This document shows positions 16,203 to 24,857 of a stretch of 64,000 nucleotides of DNA, piece by piece. Location of the stretch: positions 56,429 through 120,428 of the forward strand of contig NZ_JAKKFI010000043.1 of NCBI RefSeq assembly GCF_022230955.1. Reading direction: 5' to 3'. Position 1 is the first letter of the stretch, and each line of letters starts with the position of its first letter. The notes beneath the pieces were generated by a model. That model had not been told where the DNA came from. It made no database searches and worked only from the letters and a program-made list of their open reading frames with translations. The stretch is from Micromonospora cabrerizensis. Its GTDB lineage: Bacteria; Actinomycetota; Actinomycetes; Mycobacteriales; Micromonosporaceae. A program made the translations under genes and the position numbers.

Positions 16203-18497
16203 TTGTCAAGGCACTCCGGCGGTTCCGGCGAATTGCCGCTCGACGACGAGATCGGTCGCGAGCAGGAGTACGTCTCGATGCTCTACGACCGGCTGGACGG
16301 GCTGCGTGAGCAGGCCGCACACCGGCTCACCTCCGAGCTGCGCAACACCGGCGGCACCCTCCAGGACCGTTCGCAGCGGGACAGCTCGGTAGCGATGTAC
16401 GCCGATCAGGTCGAACAGTTCTCCGCCGTGGAGAACGGGCTCTGCTTTGGCCGACTCGACGGCGACGACGACTCCCGCCACTACATCGGCAGGATCGGCA
16501 TCTTCGACACCAGCGGTGACTACGACCCGCTGCTGATGGACTGGCGGGCCCCCGCCGCCCGCCCGTTCTACCTCGCCACCGCCGCCAACCCACAGGGCGT
16601 ACGCCGACGCCGGCACCTGCGTACCCGGCAGCGCAAGGTCACCGGGCTCAACGACGAGGTGCTCGACATCGACACCGCCTCCCCCGGCGGCCACGAGGAG
16701 CTGACCGGCGAGGCGTCCCTGCTCGCCGCGCTCAACGCGGGCCGGACCGGCCGGATGCGCGACATCGTCGAGACCATCCAGGCCGAACAGGACCAGATCA
16801 TCCGCGCGGAACTGCCGGGCGTCATGGTGGTCCAGGGCGGCCCGGGCACCGGCAAGACCGCCGTCGCGCTGCACCGGGCGGCGTACCTGCTCTACACCCA
16901 CCGCCGTGAGCTCTCCAGCCGGGGCGTGCTGCTGGTCGGCCCGAACGCGACCTTCCTGCGCTACATCTCCCAGGTGCTGCCGACGCTGGCCGAGACCGGC
17001 GTGCTGCTGCGTACCCAGGCTGATCTCTTCCCCGGGGTGAGTGCCCAACGCACCGAACCGGCCGAGGCCGCGGCGCTCAAGGGCCGGGCGGTGCTGGCCG
17101 AGGTCCTCGCGCTGGCCGTACGGGACCGGCAGTGGGTGCCGGACGAGCCGCTGGAGATCGAGGTGGAGCGGGAGACACTGACCCTCGACCCGCAGGTCGT
17201 GCGGGCCGCCCGGGACCGGGTGCGCCGCGTCGACCGGCCGCACAACCTGTCCCGCGCGCTGTTCGACGTGGAGATCGTGCACGCGCTCGCCGACCAGGTG
17301 GCCGAACGGATCGGTGCCGACCCACTGGGCGGGGACAACCTGCTCGACGAGGCGGACCGGGCCGAGATCCGCCGCGAGCTGCGTGAGGAGACGGGAATCC
17401 AGGCCGCCCTGGACCGGCTGTGGCCCGTGCTCACCCCACAGCGACTGCTGGCCGACCTGTACGCCGACCCGGACCGGATCGCCGCCGCCGCGCCGATGCT
17501 GACCGAGGACGAGCGGGCGCTGCTGCGGCGGGAGCCGGGTGGTTGGACGCCGGCCGACGTGCCGCTGCTCGACGAGGCCGCCGAGCTGCTCGGCGAGGAC
17601 GAGCGGGCCGCCGCGGCCCGCCGGGACCGCATCCGGATGATGGAACGGGAGTACGCCGAGGGCGTGCTCGAAATCGCCCGGGGTTCCCGCTCGATCGACG
17701 TCGAGGACGAGGCCGAGGGTGGTGAGATCCTCGGCGTGACCGACCTGATCGACGCGGACCGGCTGCTGGAGCGGCAGGAGGAGGCCGACCGCCTCACCAC
17801 CGCGCAGCGGGCCGCCGCCGACCGCACCTGGGCGTTCGGCCACGTCATCGTGGACGAGGCGCAGGAGTTGTCGCCGATGGCGTGGCGGCTGCTGATGCGC
17901 CGCTGCCCGAGCCGGTCGATGACGATCGTCGGGGACGTCGCACAGACCGGCGCGCTCAGCGGCACGCCCTCCTGGGCGGACGCCCTCGCCCCGTACGTCG
18001 CCCAGCGGTGGCGGCTGACCGAGCTGACGGTCAGCTACCGCACCCCTGCCGAGATCATGGCGGTCGCCGCCGACGTACTGGCGGAGATCGACCCGGCGCT
18101 GCGTCCCCCGCGCTCGGTGCGGGAGAGCGGCGTACCCCCGTGGGACCGGGTGGTGCCCGGCGAGCGGTTGGCGGCGGAGCTGGTCGCCGAGGCCGCCCGC
18201 GAGGCGGCCCGGTTGACCGAGGGTCGGCTCGGCGTGCTGGTGCCGGCCGGCCGGGTGGGCGAGTTGGGAGCGGCCGTGACCGCTGCCCTGCCGGAGGCCG
18301 CCCTGGGCGAGCATCCGGAGCTGGAGAGCCGGGTCGTGGTGCTGACCGTCGCGCAGGCCAAGGGGTTGGAGTTCGACTCGGTGCTGGTCGTCGACCCGGA
18401 CCGGATGGTGGCCGAGTCGCCGCGTGGGCGCAGCGACCTGTACGTCGCGCTCACCCGCGCCACCCAACGCCTGGGCATCCTGCGCCCCGCGAGCTGA
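16203..18497 (+). CDS. helD: HelD-type RNA polymerase recycling helicase
   Basis: A 764-residue UvrD/Rep-like ATPase from TTG 16203, which follows AGGGAG at good spacing. The N-terminal 120 residues contain a coiled region (EIGREQEYVSMLYDRLDGLREQ) as in HelD, which inserts into RNA polymerase. Walker A GGPGTGKTAVALHR is near residue 213, Walker B VIVDEAQELSP near 550, and C-terminal motifs VAQAKGLEFDSVLVVD and YVALTRATQRL follow. HelD displaces RNA polymerase from DNA and, in mycobacteria and Streptomyces, can confer rifampicin tolerance. Known actinobacterial class II HelD proteins are of similar size. Rifampicin-associated element was looked for and not convincingly found. Confidence 0.88.
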   Translation: MSRHSGGSGELPLDDEIGREQEYVSMLYDRLDGLREQAAHRLTSELRNTGGTLQDRSQRDSSVAMYADQVEQFSAVENGLCFGRLDGDDDSRHYIGRIGIFDTSGDYDPLLMDWRAPAARPFYLATAANPQGVRRRRHLRTRQRKVTGLNDEVLDIDTASPGGHEELTGEASLLAALNAGRTGRMRDIVETIQAEQDQIIRAELPGVMVVQGGPGTGKTAVALHRAAYLLYTHRRELSSRGVLLVGPNATFLRYISQVLPTLAETGVLLRTQADLFPGVSAQRTEPAEAAALKGRAVLAEVLALAVRDRQWVPDEPLEIEVERETLTLDPQVVRAARDRVRRVDRPHNLSRALFDVEIVHALADQVAERIGADPLGGDNLLDEADRAEIRRELREETGIQAALDRLWPVLTPQRLLADLYADPDRIAAAAPMLTEDERALLRREPGGWTPADVPLLDEAAELLGEDERAAAARRDRIRMMEREYAEGVLEIARGSRSIDVEDEAEGGEILGVTDLIDADRLLERQEEADRLTTAQRAAADRTWAFGHVIVDEAQELSPMAWRLLMRRCPSRSMTIVGDVAQTGALSGTPSWADALAPYVAQRWRLTELTVSYRTPAEIMAVAADVLAEIDPALRPPRSVRESGVPPWDRVVPGERLAAELVAEAAREAARLTEGRLGVLVPAGRVGELGAAVTAALPEAALGEHPELESRVVVLTVAQAKGLEFDSVLVVDPDRMVAESPRGRSDLYVALTRATQRLGILRPAS

Positions 18498-18532
18498 TCC
18501 CCCGCGCCCCTCTCCCTACCGACCCCTGAATC

Positions 18533-18587
18533 GATCATGAGGTTGGCGTGGGCTGTCATCTCCGACAGCCACGCCAACCTCATGATC
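18533..18587. repeat. Long intergenic hairpin (GATCATGAGG family)
   Basis: Arms 18533-18557 and 18564-18587 pair over 24 bp with one bulged G around an ATCTCC loop; the outer ends read GATCATGAGG. It lies between convergent genes and can act as a terminator, but its length and GATCA ends mark it as a member of an abundant-type palindromic intergenic element. Confidence 0.8.
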
Positions 18588-18606
18588 AGGCAGGAGAGCC
18601 CCGGTG

Positions 18607-19026
18607 TCAGTCGCCGGCGCGATCCTGGTTGGACTTGGCCGGTCCGGTAGCCGACGTGGACTGGTCGCTGGTGCCACCGCCCATCGGGGTGCTCAGACCG
18701 CCGGTCGTCGCATCGCCGGTCGTCGTCGGCGCGACCTTGCCCGGGTGTCGCTCCGGCTGCCGGGCCACCCGGCGAACACTCGCCGGGCCGGCGGTGCCAC
18801 CGGTGGTGGTCACCGCGCCCTGCCCACCGACGGGGCCCCCGTCGCGCAGCACCTGCGGATCGATCCGTTCGTGCGCCGGGTCGAGCGGGTCGTCGCGCTG
18901 GATCTGGCTCAGCACGTCGGTGCGGGGCACCGTCACCTCTTCGACGGCTCCCTTGCCGTACACGCCCCCGGCGATCCGATCCTCGGCCTGGCGGGCGGCG
19001 TCCTGCCGCATGTCGTCCTCACGCAC
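18607..19026 (-). CDS. Small hydrophilic hypothetical protein
   Basis: A 139-residue protein from GTG 19026, with GAGGTGAT upstream as ribosome site. The first 60 residues are acidic and helical (MRQDAARQAEDRIAGG, VLSQIQRDDPLDP), the rest is Gly/Thr/Pro-rich and disordered. No TM segment, signal peptide or known domain is visible. It resembles small conserved Micromonosporaceae proteins of unknown role. I kept this strand because of the ribosome site and the non-random N-terminal composition. Confidence 0.6.
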   Translation of the reverse strand: MREDDMRQDAARQAEDRIAGGVYGKGAVEEVTVPRTDVLSQIQRDDPLDPAHERIDPQVLRDGGPVGGQGAVTTTGGTAGPASVRRVARQPERHPGKVAPTTTGDATTGGLSTPMGGGTSDQSTSATGPAKSNQDRAGD

Positions 19027-19217
19027 GATTCATCACCTCGCAGAAGCTGTGGAACCAACTGGGTGCCCGGCCACCGGCCGACCAAACCCGGCGTGACCGG
19101 GAGGTCGTCCACGGCGGTTCACCGGCACGCCGCCCGCTGGCCGCCTGCCCGCAGTCCGAGATGTCCATGCTGTCCGGCGACCGGTGGGAGATGCCCGCCG
19201 GCAGAGGGGATGACAGC

Positions 19218-21260
19218 GTGCGCACAGTACGCCGTACCGCCGTCGCGGCCCTGGTGGCCGCGACGGTGACGACCGGGTTCGCGGTGCCCGCCCAGGCGAA
19301 ACCGCGACCGGACCGGACATTCGACGTGCAGGCCCACCGGGGCGGCCTCGGACTGCGGGTGGAGAACACCCTCGCCTCCTTCGGCAACGCCCTCCAGCTC
19401 GGGGTGACCACCCTCGAACTGGACGTGCAGATCACCGAGGACGGTCAGGCCGTCGTCACCCACGACCGGAAGATCTCTGGTGCCAAGTGCGTCGACACCG
19501 CCCCGGTGATGCCCGGCGACCCGGAGTTCCCGTACGTCGGGAAGTACGTCAACACGCTCACCGTGGCCCAGGTGCGCTCGCTCGACTGTGGCGCGAAGAC
19601 CCTGCCGGACAAGCCCGGCCAGCTCGCCGTCCCGGGTGCCCGGATGCCGTTGCTGCGTGAGGTCTTCGCGCTGGTCAACCGCTACCGGGCGAAGGACGTG
19701 AAGCTCAACGTCGAGACCAAGGTCGAGGCCGGCGCGCCGACCGAGACCGCGCCCCGCGACCAGTTCGTCCGGGTCACCGCTGCCGAGATCCGCGCCGCCG
19801 GGCTGCTCAAGCAGGTCACCATCCAGAGCTTCGACTGGGGCGCGCTGATGCGCATGCGCCAGGTCGAACCGAAGCTGCCGCTGGTTGCCCTGACCAACTA
19901 CGACTTCCTCCAGACCGGGCAGCCGGGCGCCTCGCCGTGGCTGGGCGGGCTGGACATCGACGACTTCGGCGGAGACCCGATCAAGGCGATCCGCAGCTTC
20001 GGCGCCAGCGCCTTCTCACCGGTGCACGGCTTCCCGCAGAACGGCACTGTCACCGACCCCGGCTACAAGCCGTACGTCACGAAGGAGATGGTCGCCCAGG
20101 CGCACCACTACGGGATCAAGGTGATCCCGTGGACCGTCGACGACGTGCCGACCATGGCCAAGCTGATCGACGACGGCGTGGACGGGATGATCACCGACTA
20201 CCCGGACCGGTTGCGCGGCCTGCTGGCGCAGCGCGGCTACCGGCTGCCGAAGGCGTACACGGCGCCGTTCGACATCCAGGCGCACCGCGGCGGTCGGGCC
20301 ACCCGGCCGGAGAACACCCTGCCGGCCTTCTCGAACGCGTTGTCCAACCGGGCCATCTCCACGCTGGAGCTGGACACCGGCGTGACCGCCGACGGCAAGC
20401 TCGTGGTGCTGCACGACCGCACCGTCAACGGGTCGCACTGCGTCGACACCGCCCCGGTGCGCCGTGGTGACCCCTCGTTCCCGTACGTGGGCAAGCCGGT
20501 GCACGAACTGACCCTGGCGCAGCTCAAGACCGTCGACTGCGGCACGAGGACACTGCCCGAACTGCCCGCGCAGGTGCCCGCGCCGGGTGCCCGGATCCCG
20601 ACCCTGGACGAGGTCTTCGCCCTGGTGAAGGCAAGTGGTCGCACCGACATCGGGATGAACATCGAGACGAAGATCAGCCCGGTGGTGAACGACACCGAGC
20701 CGTACCGCAGCTTCACCCGCAAGCTGGTCGACGCCATCCAGCGCGCCGGCTTCACCAACCGGGCCACCATCCAGTCGTTCGACTGGCGCACCATCACGTA
20801 CGCCCGGCAGCTCGACCGCCGGATCGGCACCGTCGCGCTGGTCTGGCAGTACGGCCCGGCCGAGTGCGCGACCCTCGCCGACGAGTGTTCGTTGCAGGCG
20901 GTGTACGGAAACCGCTCGGTGAAGAGCCCGTGGACCGGTGGACTGGACTGGTGGAAGTACCAGGACCTGGGCAAGCTGACCCGCGCCGCCGGTGCGGGCA
21001 CGGTCTCGGCCAACTGGCAGGTGCACGACGCGAAGCAGGGCACTGTCGCCTCGGCGGACTGGTACCTGCGGGAGAACCCGGCGTACTTCCACGGACCGGA
21101 CGTCCGGACCCTTCAGACGCGGGACAACCTGAAGGTGATCCCGTACACCGTTGATGACGCCACGGTCATGCAGCGGGTGATCGACCTCGGCGTCGACGGC
21201 ATCATCACCGACGACCCGGACCTGTTGGTGAGCGTCGCGATCCGCAACGGCCTGCGCTGA
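19218..21260 (+). CDS. Secreted phosphodiesterase with two tandem GDPD domains
   Basis: A 680-residue protein from GTG 19218 (ribosome site GAGGGGAT); residues 1-30 are a signal peptide ending AQA. Two glycerophosphodiester phosphodiesterase domains follow at about 34-335 and 355-680. Both keep the full catalytic set: HRGG, EN(T), the metal-binding LELD and the second His (THDR and LHDR). The copies also share the CVDTAPV, FPYVGK and PGAR motifs, showing an internal duplication. Members release glycerol-3-phosphate and an alcohol from glycerophosphodiesters or teichoic acids. The substrate here is unknown; the extracytoplasmic location suggests phosphate or lipid scavenging. Confidence 0.92.
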   Translation: MRTVRRTAVAALVAATVTTGFAVPAQAKPRPDRTFDVQAHRGGLGLRVENTLASFGNALQLGVTTLELDVQITEDGQAVVTHDRKISGAKCVDTAPVMPGDPEFPYVGKYVNTLTVAQVRSLDCGAKTLPDKPGQLAVPGARMPLLREVFALVNRYRAKDVKLNVETKVEAGAPTETAPRDQFVRVTAAEIRAAGLLKQVTIQSFDWGALMRMRQVEPKLPLVALTNYDFLQTGQPGASPWLGGLDIDDFGGDPIKAIRSFGASAFSPVHGFPQNGTVTDPGYKPYVTKEMVAQAHHYGIKVIPWTVDDVPTMAKLIDDGVDGMITDYPDRLRGLLAQRGYRLPKAYTAPFDIQAHRGGRATRPENTLPAFSNALSNRAISTLELDTGVTADGKLVVLHDRTVNGSHCVDTAPVRRGDPSFPYVGKPVHELTLAQLKTVDCGTRTLPELPAQVPAPGARIPTLDEVFALVKASGRTDIGMNIETKISPVVNDTEPYRSFTRKLVDAIQRAGFTNRATIQSFDWRTITYARQLDRRIGTVALVWQYGPAECATLADECSLQAVYGNRSVKSPWTGGLDWWKYQDLGKLTRAAGAGTVSANWQVHDAKQGTVASADWYLRENPAYFHGPDVRTLQTRDNLKVIPYTVDDATVMQRVIDLGVDGIITDDPDLLVSVAIRNGLR

Positions 21261-21276
21261 CACGCTGTCCCACCTG

Positions 21277-21305
21277 ATCGCCGGCCGGATTTTCCGGCCG
21301 GCGAT
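21277..21305. terminator. Terminator hairpin after the GDPD gene
   Basis: A perfect 13-bp stem ATCGCCGGCCGGA (21277-21289) with 21293-21305 and a TTT loop, 17 nt after the stop codon. Confidence 0.75.
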
Positions 21306-21438
21306 CGGTGTTACCTGCTCCCGGCCCTCGGGTAGTCGGGGGGCGTCCCCGCCGTGAAGCGAAACCGTGCCGTGGCCGAAACGCGGTAGCGGGGCGAGGG
21401 AATGCAGGTAGGACTCATCGCATCCTGAGGAGGACCAG

Positions 21439-21816
21439 ATGAGCACGCAGGCTGCTTCCACCCGGCCGATGAACCGGCCGACGAACGACCCGCAGAATCC
21501 CGCCTCGATGCGGGACATGCCCACCCAGCAGATGCCGGCCATGCGCGACGGACGTCGCAACGACATGCAGGCACCCGGTACGGAGACCAAGCAGGCGTTC
21601 AAGACCACCGAGTTCTGGATCTACCTGATCGCGGTGGCCGCCGTACTGGGCGCGTCGCAGGTCGTCGGAAAGAACTCCGCGGGGGTCGACATCTTCCGGG
21701 CCGACAATGCCTGGTTCCTGATCACCCTGCTGACGCTCGGCTACCTCGGTAGCCGCGGCCTCTCCAAGGCCGGCAGCAACTGGCGCAGCAGCGAGGAGCG
21801 CAAGGCCCGCCACTGA
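21439..21816 (+). CDS. Small conserved membrane protein
   Basis: A 125-residue protein with a strong GAGGAGG site. The N-terminal 55 residues are hydrophilic and Met/Pro-rich. Two TM segments follow, at about 58-75 (FWIYLIAVAAVLGASQVVG) and 92-110 (WFLITLLTLGYLGSRGLS), joined by a short polar loop. The ETKQAFKTTEFW entry is typical of a widespread actinobacterial membrane protein of unknown function. It is monocistronic. Confidence 0.8.
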   Translation: MSTQAASTRPMNRPTNDPQNPASMRDMPTQQMPAMRDGRRNDMQAPGTETKQAFKTTEFWIYLIAVAAVLGASQVVGKNSAGVDIFRADNAWFLITLLTLGYLGSRGLSKAGSNWRSSEERKARH

Positions 21817-21863
21817 GCGGGTAGCACGAGCAACAGTCCGCCTGTGAGCGGGTAGCACGAGCA
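21814..21863. repeat. Direct 19-bp repeat after the small membrane protein
   Basis: TGAGCGGGTAGCACGAGCA occurs at 21814-21832 and again at 21845-21863; the first copy includes the stop codon. It looks like a slippage duplication of the 3' end. Confidence 0.85.
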
Positions 21864-21870
21864 CGGCGCA

Positions 21871-21905
21871 CGATGGCCTCCGGGAGTACCTCCCGGAGGC
21901 CATCG
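21871..21905. terminator. Bidirectional terminator hairpin
   Basis: A perfect 15-bp stem (21871-21885 with 21891-21905, arm CGATGGCCTCCGGGA) closes a GTACC loop between convergent genes and is followed by a GT dinucleotide run to about 21922. Confidence 0.8.
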
Positions 21906-21928
21906 TCGTGTGTGTGTGTGTGGGACGA

Positions 21929-22873
21929 CTACTCGTCGCCGCCGAAGTCGCCGCCGAAGTCACCCTCGAACGCGTCCTCGATCATCTCGCCGGCGACCAT
22001 GCCGCCGGCGACGCCGAGCGCCGCGCCGGCCACCATGCCGCCCATTCCGTGCCCCCGACTGTGACCGTGGCTCGGGCCGTACTGGGAGCGGAGGCTGCCG
22101 TAACGGGACGTGGTCTCCCGCAGCCAACCGTCGACGACCTGTGCCCAGTCGACCCGGTCGGCGTCGGTGTGCGACACCTGGAAGCGACCGAAGGCGTCGT
22201 GCCCGGCGCTCAGGAACCCGCCGCGCTTGTCGCACTCCAGGATGACCTCCACCCCGCGCTGACTGGTCACGAAGGTCAGCTCGACCTCCTTGATCGTGCT
22301 CGCGTACTGCGGGGAGGCGAAGAACTCGATCTCCTGGTAGAACGGCAGGGTCTGCTGCACACCACGGATGTGGCCCCGCTCCAGGTCGGCGTGCTTGAAC
22401 CGGAAGCCGAGCCGCTGGAACGCGTCCAGGATCCGCTCGTGCACCGGCAACGGGTGCACGGCCACCTGGTCCAGGTCGCTCTTGTCGACCGCGCGGGCGA
22501 TCGCCAGCTCGGTGCGCAGGCCCATCGTCATCCCGTGCAGGCGCTGGCCGTACACGTCGGTGATCGGGGTCTCCCACGGCACCGGCAGTTGGAACGGGAT
22601 GGAGAGCTGCTGCTTCGGGGCGAGCGTGAGCGCTCCGCTGACCGCCATCCGGTGGAACTCCATCGTGCCCGCGTACTCGGTGTCGTGTCCTTCGACCTCG
22701 ACCCGGGTGACCAGCCCGATGACCACCTGCTCGATGGCTGCCTCGGCGTCGCCACCGACGAGGTTGACCTGCCCGTCGAGGGTCAGGCCGGGGCGGGTGT
22801 TGGGGTTGGTCAGCACGGTGTCCACACTGGGGCCGCCGACACCGAACGCGCTCAACATCTTCTTGAAGACCAT
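21929..22873 (-). CDS. Spo0M-like sporulation protein
   Basis: A 314-residue protein from ATG 22873 with AGGAGT upstream. Residues 1-250 match the SpoOM/Spo0M family, an arrestin-like beta-sandwich (FGVGGPSVDTVL, GLTLDGQVNLVGGDAE, LPFYQEIEFFASP). The C-terminus (about 265-314) is rich in His, Gly, Ala and Asp, with repeated GDFGGD. In Bacillus, Spo0M affects sporulation and cell shape; the role in actinomycetes is unproven. Soluble and cytosolic by sequence. It is followed by a GT-repeat and terminator. Confidence 0.85.
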   Translation of the reverse strand: MVFKKMLSAFGVGGPSVDTVLTNPNTRPGLTLDGQVNLVGGDAEAAIEQVVIGLVTRVEVEGHDTEYAGTMEFHRMAVSGALTLAPKQQLSIPFQLPVPWETPITDVYGQRLHGMTMGLRTELAIARAVDKSDLDQVAVHPLPVHERILDAFQRLGFRFKHADLERGHIRGVQQTLPFYQEIEFFASPQYASTIKEVELTFVTSQRGVEVILECDKRGGFLSAGHDAFGRFQVSHTDADRVDWAQVVDGWLRETTSRYGSLRSQYGPSHGHSRGHGMGGMVAGAALGVAGGMVAGEMIEDAFEGDFGGDFGGDE

Positions 22874-22991
22874 CGAAACTCCTGTGCGACGCCGACCGCT
22901 CCGGGCTGGAGTCGGACGTTGACTCGAACGGCACCCTATCCAGCACCCCTGTGAGGTGGCTGTGAAGCGCGTGGCCCCGGGTCGGTCAGCG

Positions 22992-24011
22992 CTACAGAAT
23001 CTCGAGCACCAGCTCGGCCGCGCGAGCCGGGTCGTACCCGACCCTGTCCAGCAACGCGTCGACAAAGCAGCGGCCGGAGCTGTCGGGATCGTCGCCGATG
23101 TCGAGGAACAGGCCCAGGTCGCACCGCTCGCCGAGGATGACGACCGGCAGATCGGGGCGGAGCCGGTACAGCGTGGTGATGACCTGCCAGGCCGCCTCGT
23201 CGCGCTCGGCTCGGCGCACCGGGTCGCACTCTCGCAGGGCCTCGGCGACACCGTCGGCGGTGGGGTCGAACCCGTCCAGCAGCGGCAGCAGCGACGGGTC
23301 CGCCAGGTAGGCGGCGGCTTTGAAGGTGTGCGTGTGGACCTCGTCCCGCGCGAGTAGTTCGCGTACCAGGGGAAGTGCCCGCGCGTCCCGTCGCCGCGCC
23401 AGCCCCCGGGCGCCCTCCTCCCGTACCCCCGGCTCGACGTCGCGGGTGCGGTCCCACAGCGCCCGCCGGACGTCATCGCCGTCGGGGGTGGCCGACCATC
23501 CGAGGCCGAAGGTGGCCCACTCGCGCACGTCGGGGTCCGAGTCGGTGCACAGGCCGATCAGCACTGCCACTGCGTCCTCGGGCGGATGGTCGTCGAGCAG
23601 CACCATCGGCAGCGCGACCGCGACCTGGAACCGCACGTCGATGTCCGGGCTGCCCGCGAGGGTGAGCAGGACCGGGAGGACGGCAGGGTCGCAGGTGGCG
23701 GCCCCGGCGCGCGCGATCGAGCGCTGCACCGCCGGATCCGACTCGTGCGCGGCGAGGGCGACCAGGGCTGTCGCCACCTCCCCGCGGACGTCGTCCTCAC
23801 CCACCTCACTCACCACGCCGAGCAGGTCGCAGGCGACCGCCCGGACCACGGCGTCCGGGTCGGTGAGCTGCCCGAGCGCCATTCGCACGGCCACCCGCCC
23901 CGCACCGGCGGCCGGACGCAACAGGGCCCACCGATCCTCGGTGTCGTCCTCGGCGAGACGGGATCGCTCCACCGCCTGGTCGAACAACTCCGCCACCGTA
24001 TGCGACTCCAC
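22992..24011 (-). CDS. HEAT-repeat protein
   Basis: A 339-residue alpha-solenoid. Repeats of about 30 residues can be seen through DAVVRAVACDLLGVV, DPAVQRSIARAGAAT, DIDVRFQVAVALPMV, DPDVREWATFGLGW and EPGVREEGARGLARR, each with the HEAT Asp/Arg pattern. The C-terminal 80 residues (YRLRPDLPVVILGERCDLGLFL) are not repeats. Such proteins scaffold protein interactions. It is 33 bp beyond the DeoR regulator on the same strand and could be on the galactoside transcript, but functionally it does not look related. Confidence 0.85.
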   Translation of the reverse strand: MESHTVAELFDQAVERSRLAEDDTEDRWALLRPAAGAGRVAVRMALGQLTDPDAVVRAVACDLLGVVSEVGEDDVRGEVATALVALAAHESDPAVQRSIARAGAATCDPAVLPVLLTLAGSPDIDVRFQVAVALPMVLLDDHPPEDAVAVLIGLCTDSDPDVREWATFGLGWSATPDGDDVRRALWDRTRDVEPGVREEGARGLARRRDARALPLVRELLARDEVHTHTFKAAAYLADPSLLPLLDGFDPTADGVAEALRECDPVRRAERDEAAWQVITTLYRLRPDLPVVILGERCDLGLFLDIGDDPDSSGRCFVDALLDRVGYDPARAAELVLEIL

Positions 24012-24044
24012 GGCCGAGATGCTGCCACGCAGCCTGTTGACGAC

Positions 24045-24821
24045 CTAGTCGGGCTCCACGATCACCAGCTCGCCGACCTGTTCGCCGATCGCGGTACGCG
24101 CCTCCGCCGGCAGCCCTCGATCGGTGATCAGCACGTCGGCGGCCTCCAGCGGCGCGATGGTGGCGATGCCGATGATCTCCCACTTGGTGTGGTCGGCGAG
24201 CACCACGAGCCGGCGCGCCGCCCCGATCAGGCACCGGTTGACCCCGGCCTCCAACAGGTTCGGTGTGGTGAGCCCGGTGCGTGGGCTCAGGCCGTGCACA
24301 CCGAGGAAGAGCAGGTCGACGTTGAGCGCGCTGATCGCCGCCTCGGCCACCGGGCCGGTCAACGCGTCCGACGGGGTACGGATGCCACCGGTCAACACGA
24401 CCGTCTGGTCGGCGCGCGGGTTCTGGTAGAGCGCGTCGGCCACCGGGATGGAGTTGGTCACGACGGTCAGGCCGCGTACGTCGGAGAGCAGCGTGGCCAG
24501 CGCGGCGGTGGTGGTGCCGGCGGAGAGCGCGATGGCCATGCCCGGCTCCACCATCCGCGCCGCGCGCTCGGCGATGGCCCGCTTCTCCGCCTGCTGGCGG
24601 ATCGACTTCGCCGCGAAACCGGGCTCCTCGGCCGAACCCGGCCCGGCGAGCGTCGCGCCGCCGTGCACCTTGTCCACCAGGCCGCGCTCGGCCAGCACCT
24701 CCAGGTCGCGCCGGATCGTCATGTCGGAGACACCGAACCGACTGACCAGGTGGCTGACCCGCACGCCGCCGCGTTGGCGGATCAGATCGAGGATGGCGGT
24801 CTGCCGCTGCTGGGCGAGCAT
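24045..24821 (-). CDS. DeoR/GlpR-family transcriptional regulator
   Basis: A 258-residue regulator. The N-terminal helix-turn-helix is in RQTAILDLIRQRGG...LVSRFGVSDMTIRRDLEVLAERG (residues 5-50), and the C-terminal DeoR sugar-phosphate sensor contains AIALSAGTTTAALATLL and LTGGIRTPSDALTGP. It sits 36 bp after the GH42 beta-galactosidase and shares its orientation, so it is the natural regulator of the divergent galactoside genes. The inducer is probably a phosphorylated sugar, by family analogy. Confidence 0.9.
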   Translation of the reverse strand: MLAQQRQTAILDLIRQRGGVRVSHLVSRFGVSDMTIRRDLEVLAERGLVDKVHGGATLAGPGSAEEPGFAAKSIRQQAEKRAIAERAARMVEPGMAIALSAGTTTAALATLLSDVRGLTVVTNSIPVADALYQNPRADQTVVLTGGIRTPSDALTGPVAEAAISALNVDLLFLGVHGLSPRTGLTTPNLLEAGVNRCLIGAARRLVVLADHTKWEIIGIATIAPLEAADVLITDRGLPAEARTAIGEQVGELVIVEPD

Positions 24822-24857
24822 CTGGGGAACCTCCTTCGTGCGGTGGCTGTCGCCGGG

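Noticed and set aside
16195..16215. Rifamycin-associated element before helD
   Set aside because: GGCTTG..CAAGGC resembles half of the element, but spacing and flanks do not match the published 19-bp form as I recall it, and it overlaps the start codon.
16206..18467. 753-codon minus-strand frame opposite helD
   Set aside because: Antisense to a helicase with all motifs; high-GC shadow frame without homology.
20016..21608. Minus-strand frame opposite the GDPD gene
   Set aside because: Antisense to conserved catalytic motifs of both domains; runs into a neighbouring gene.
21906..21922. GT dinucleotide run as a Z-DNA or phase-variation tract
   Set aside because: About seven units only and outside any reading frame or promoter.
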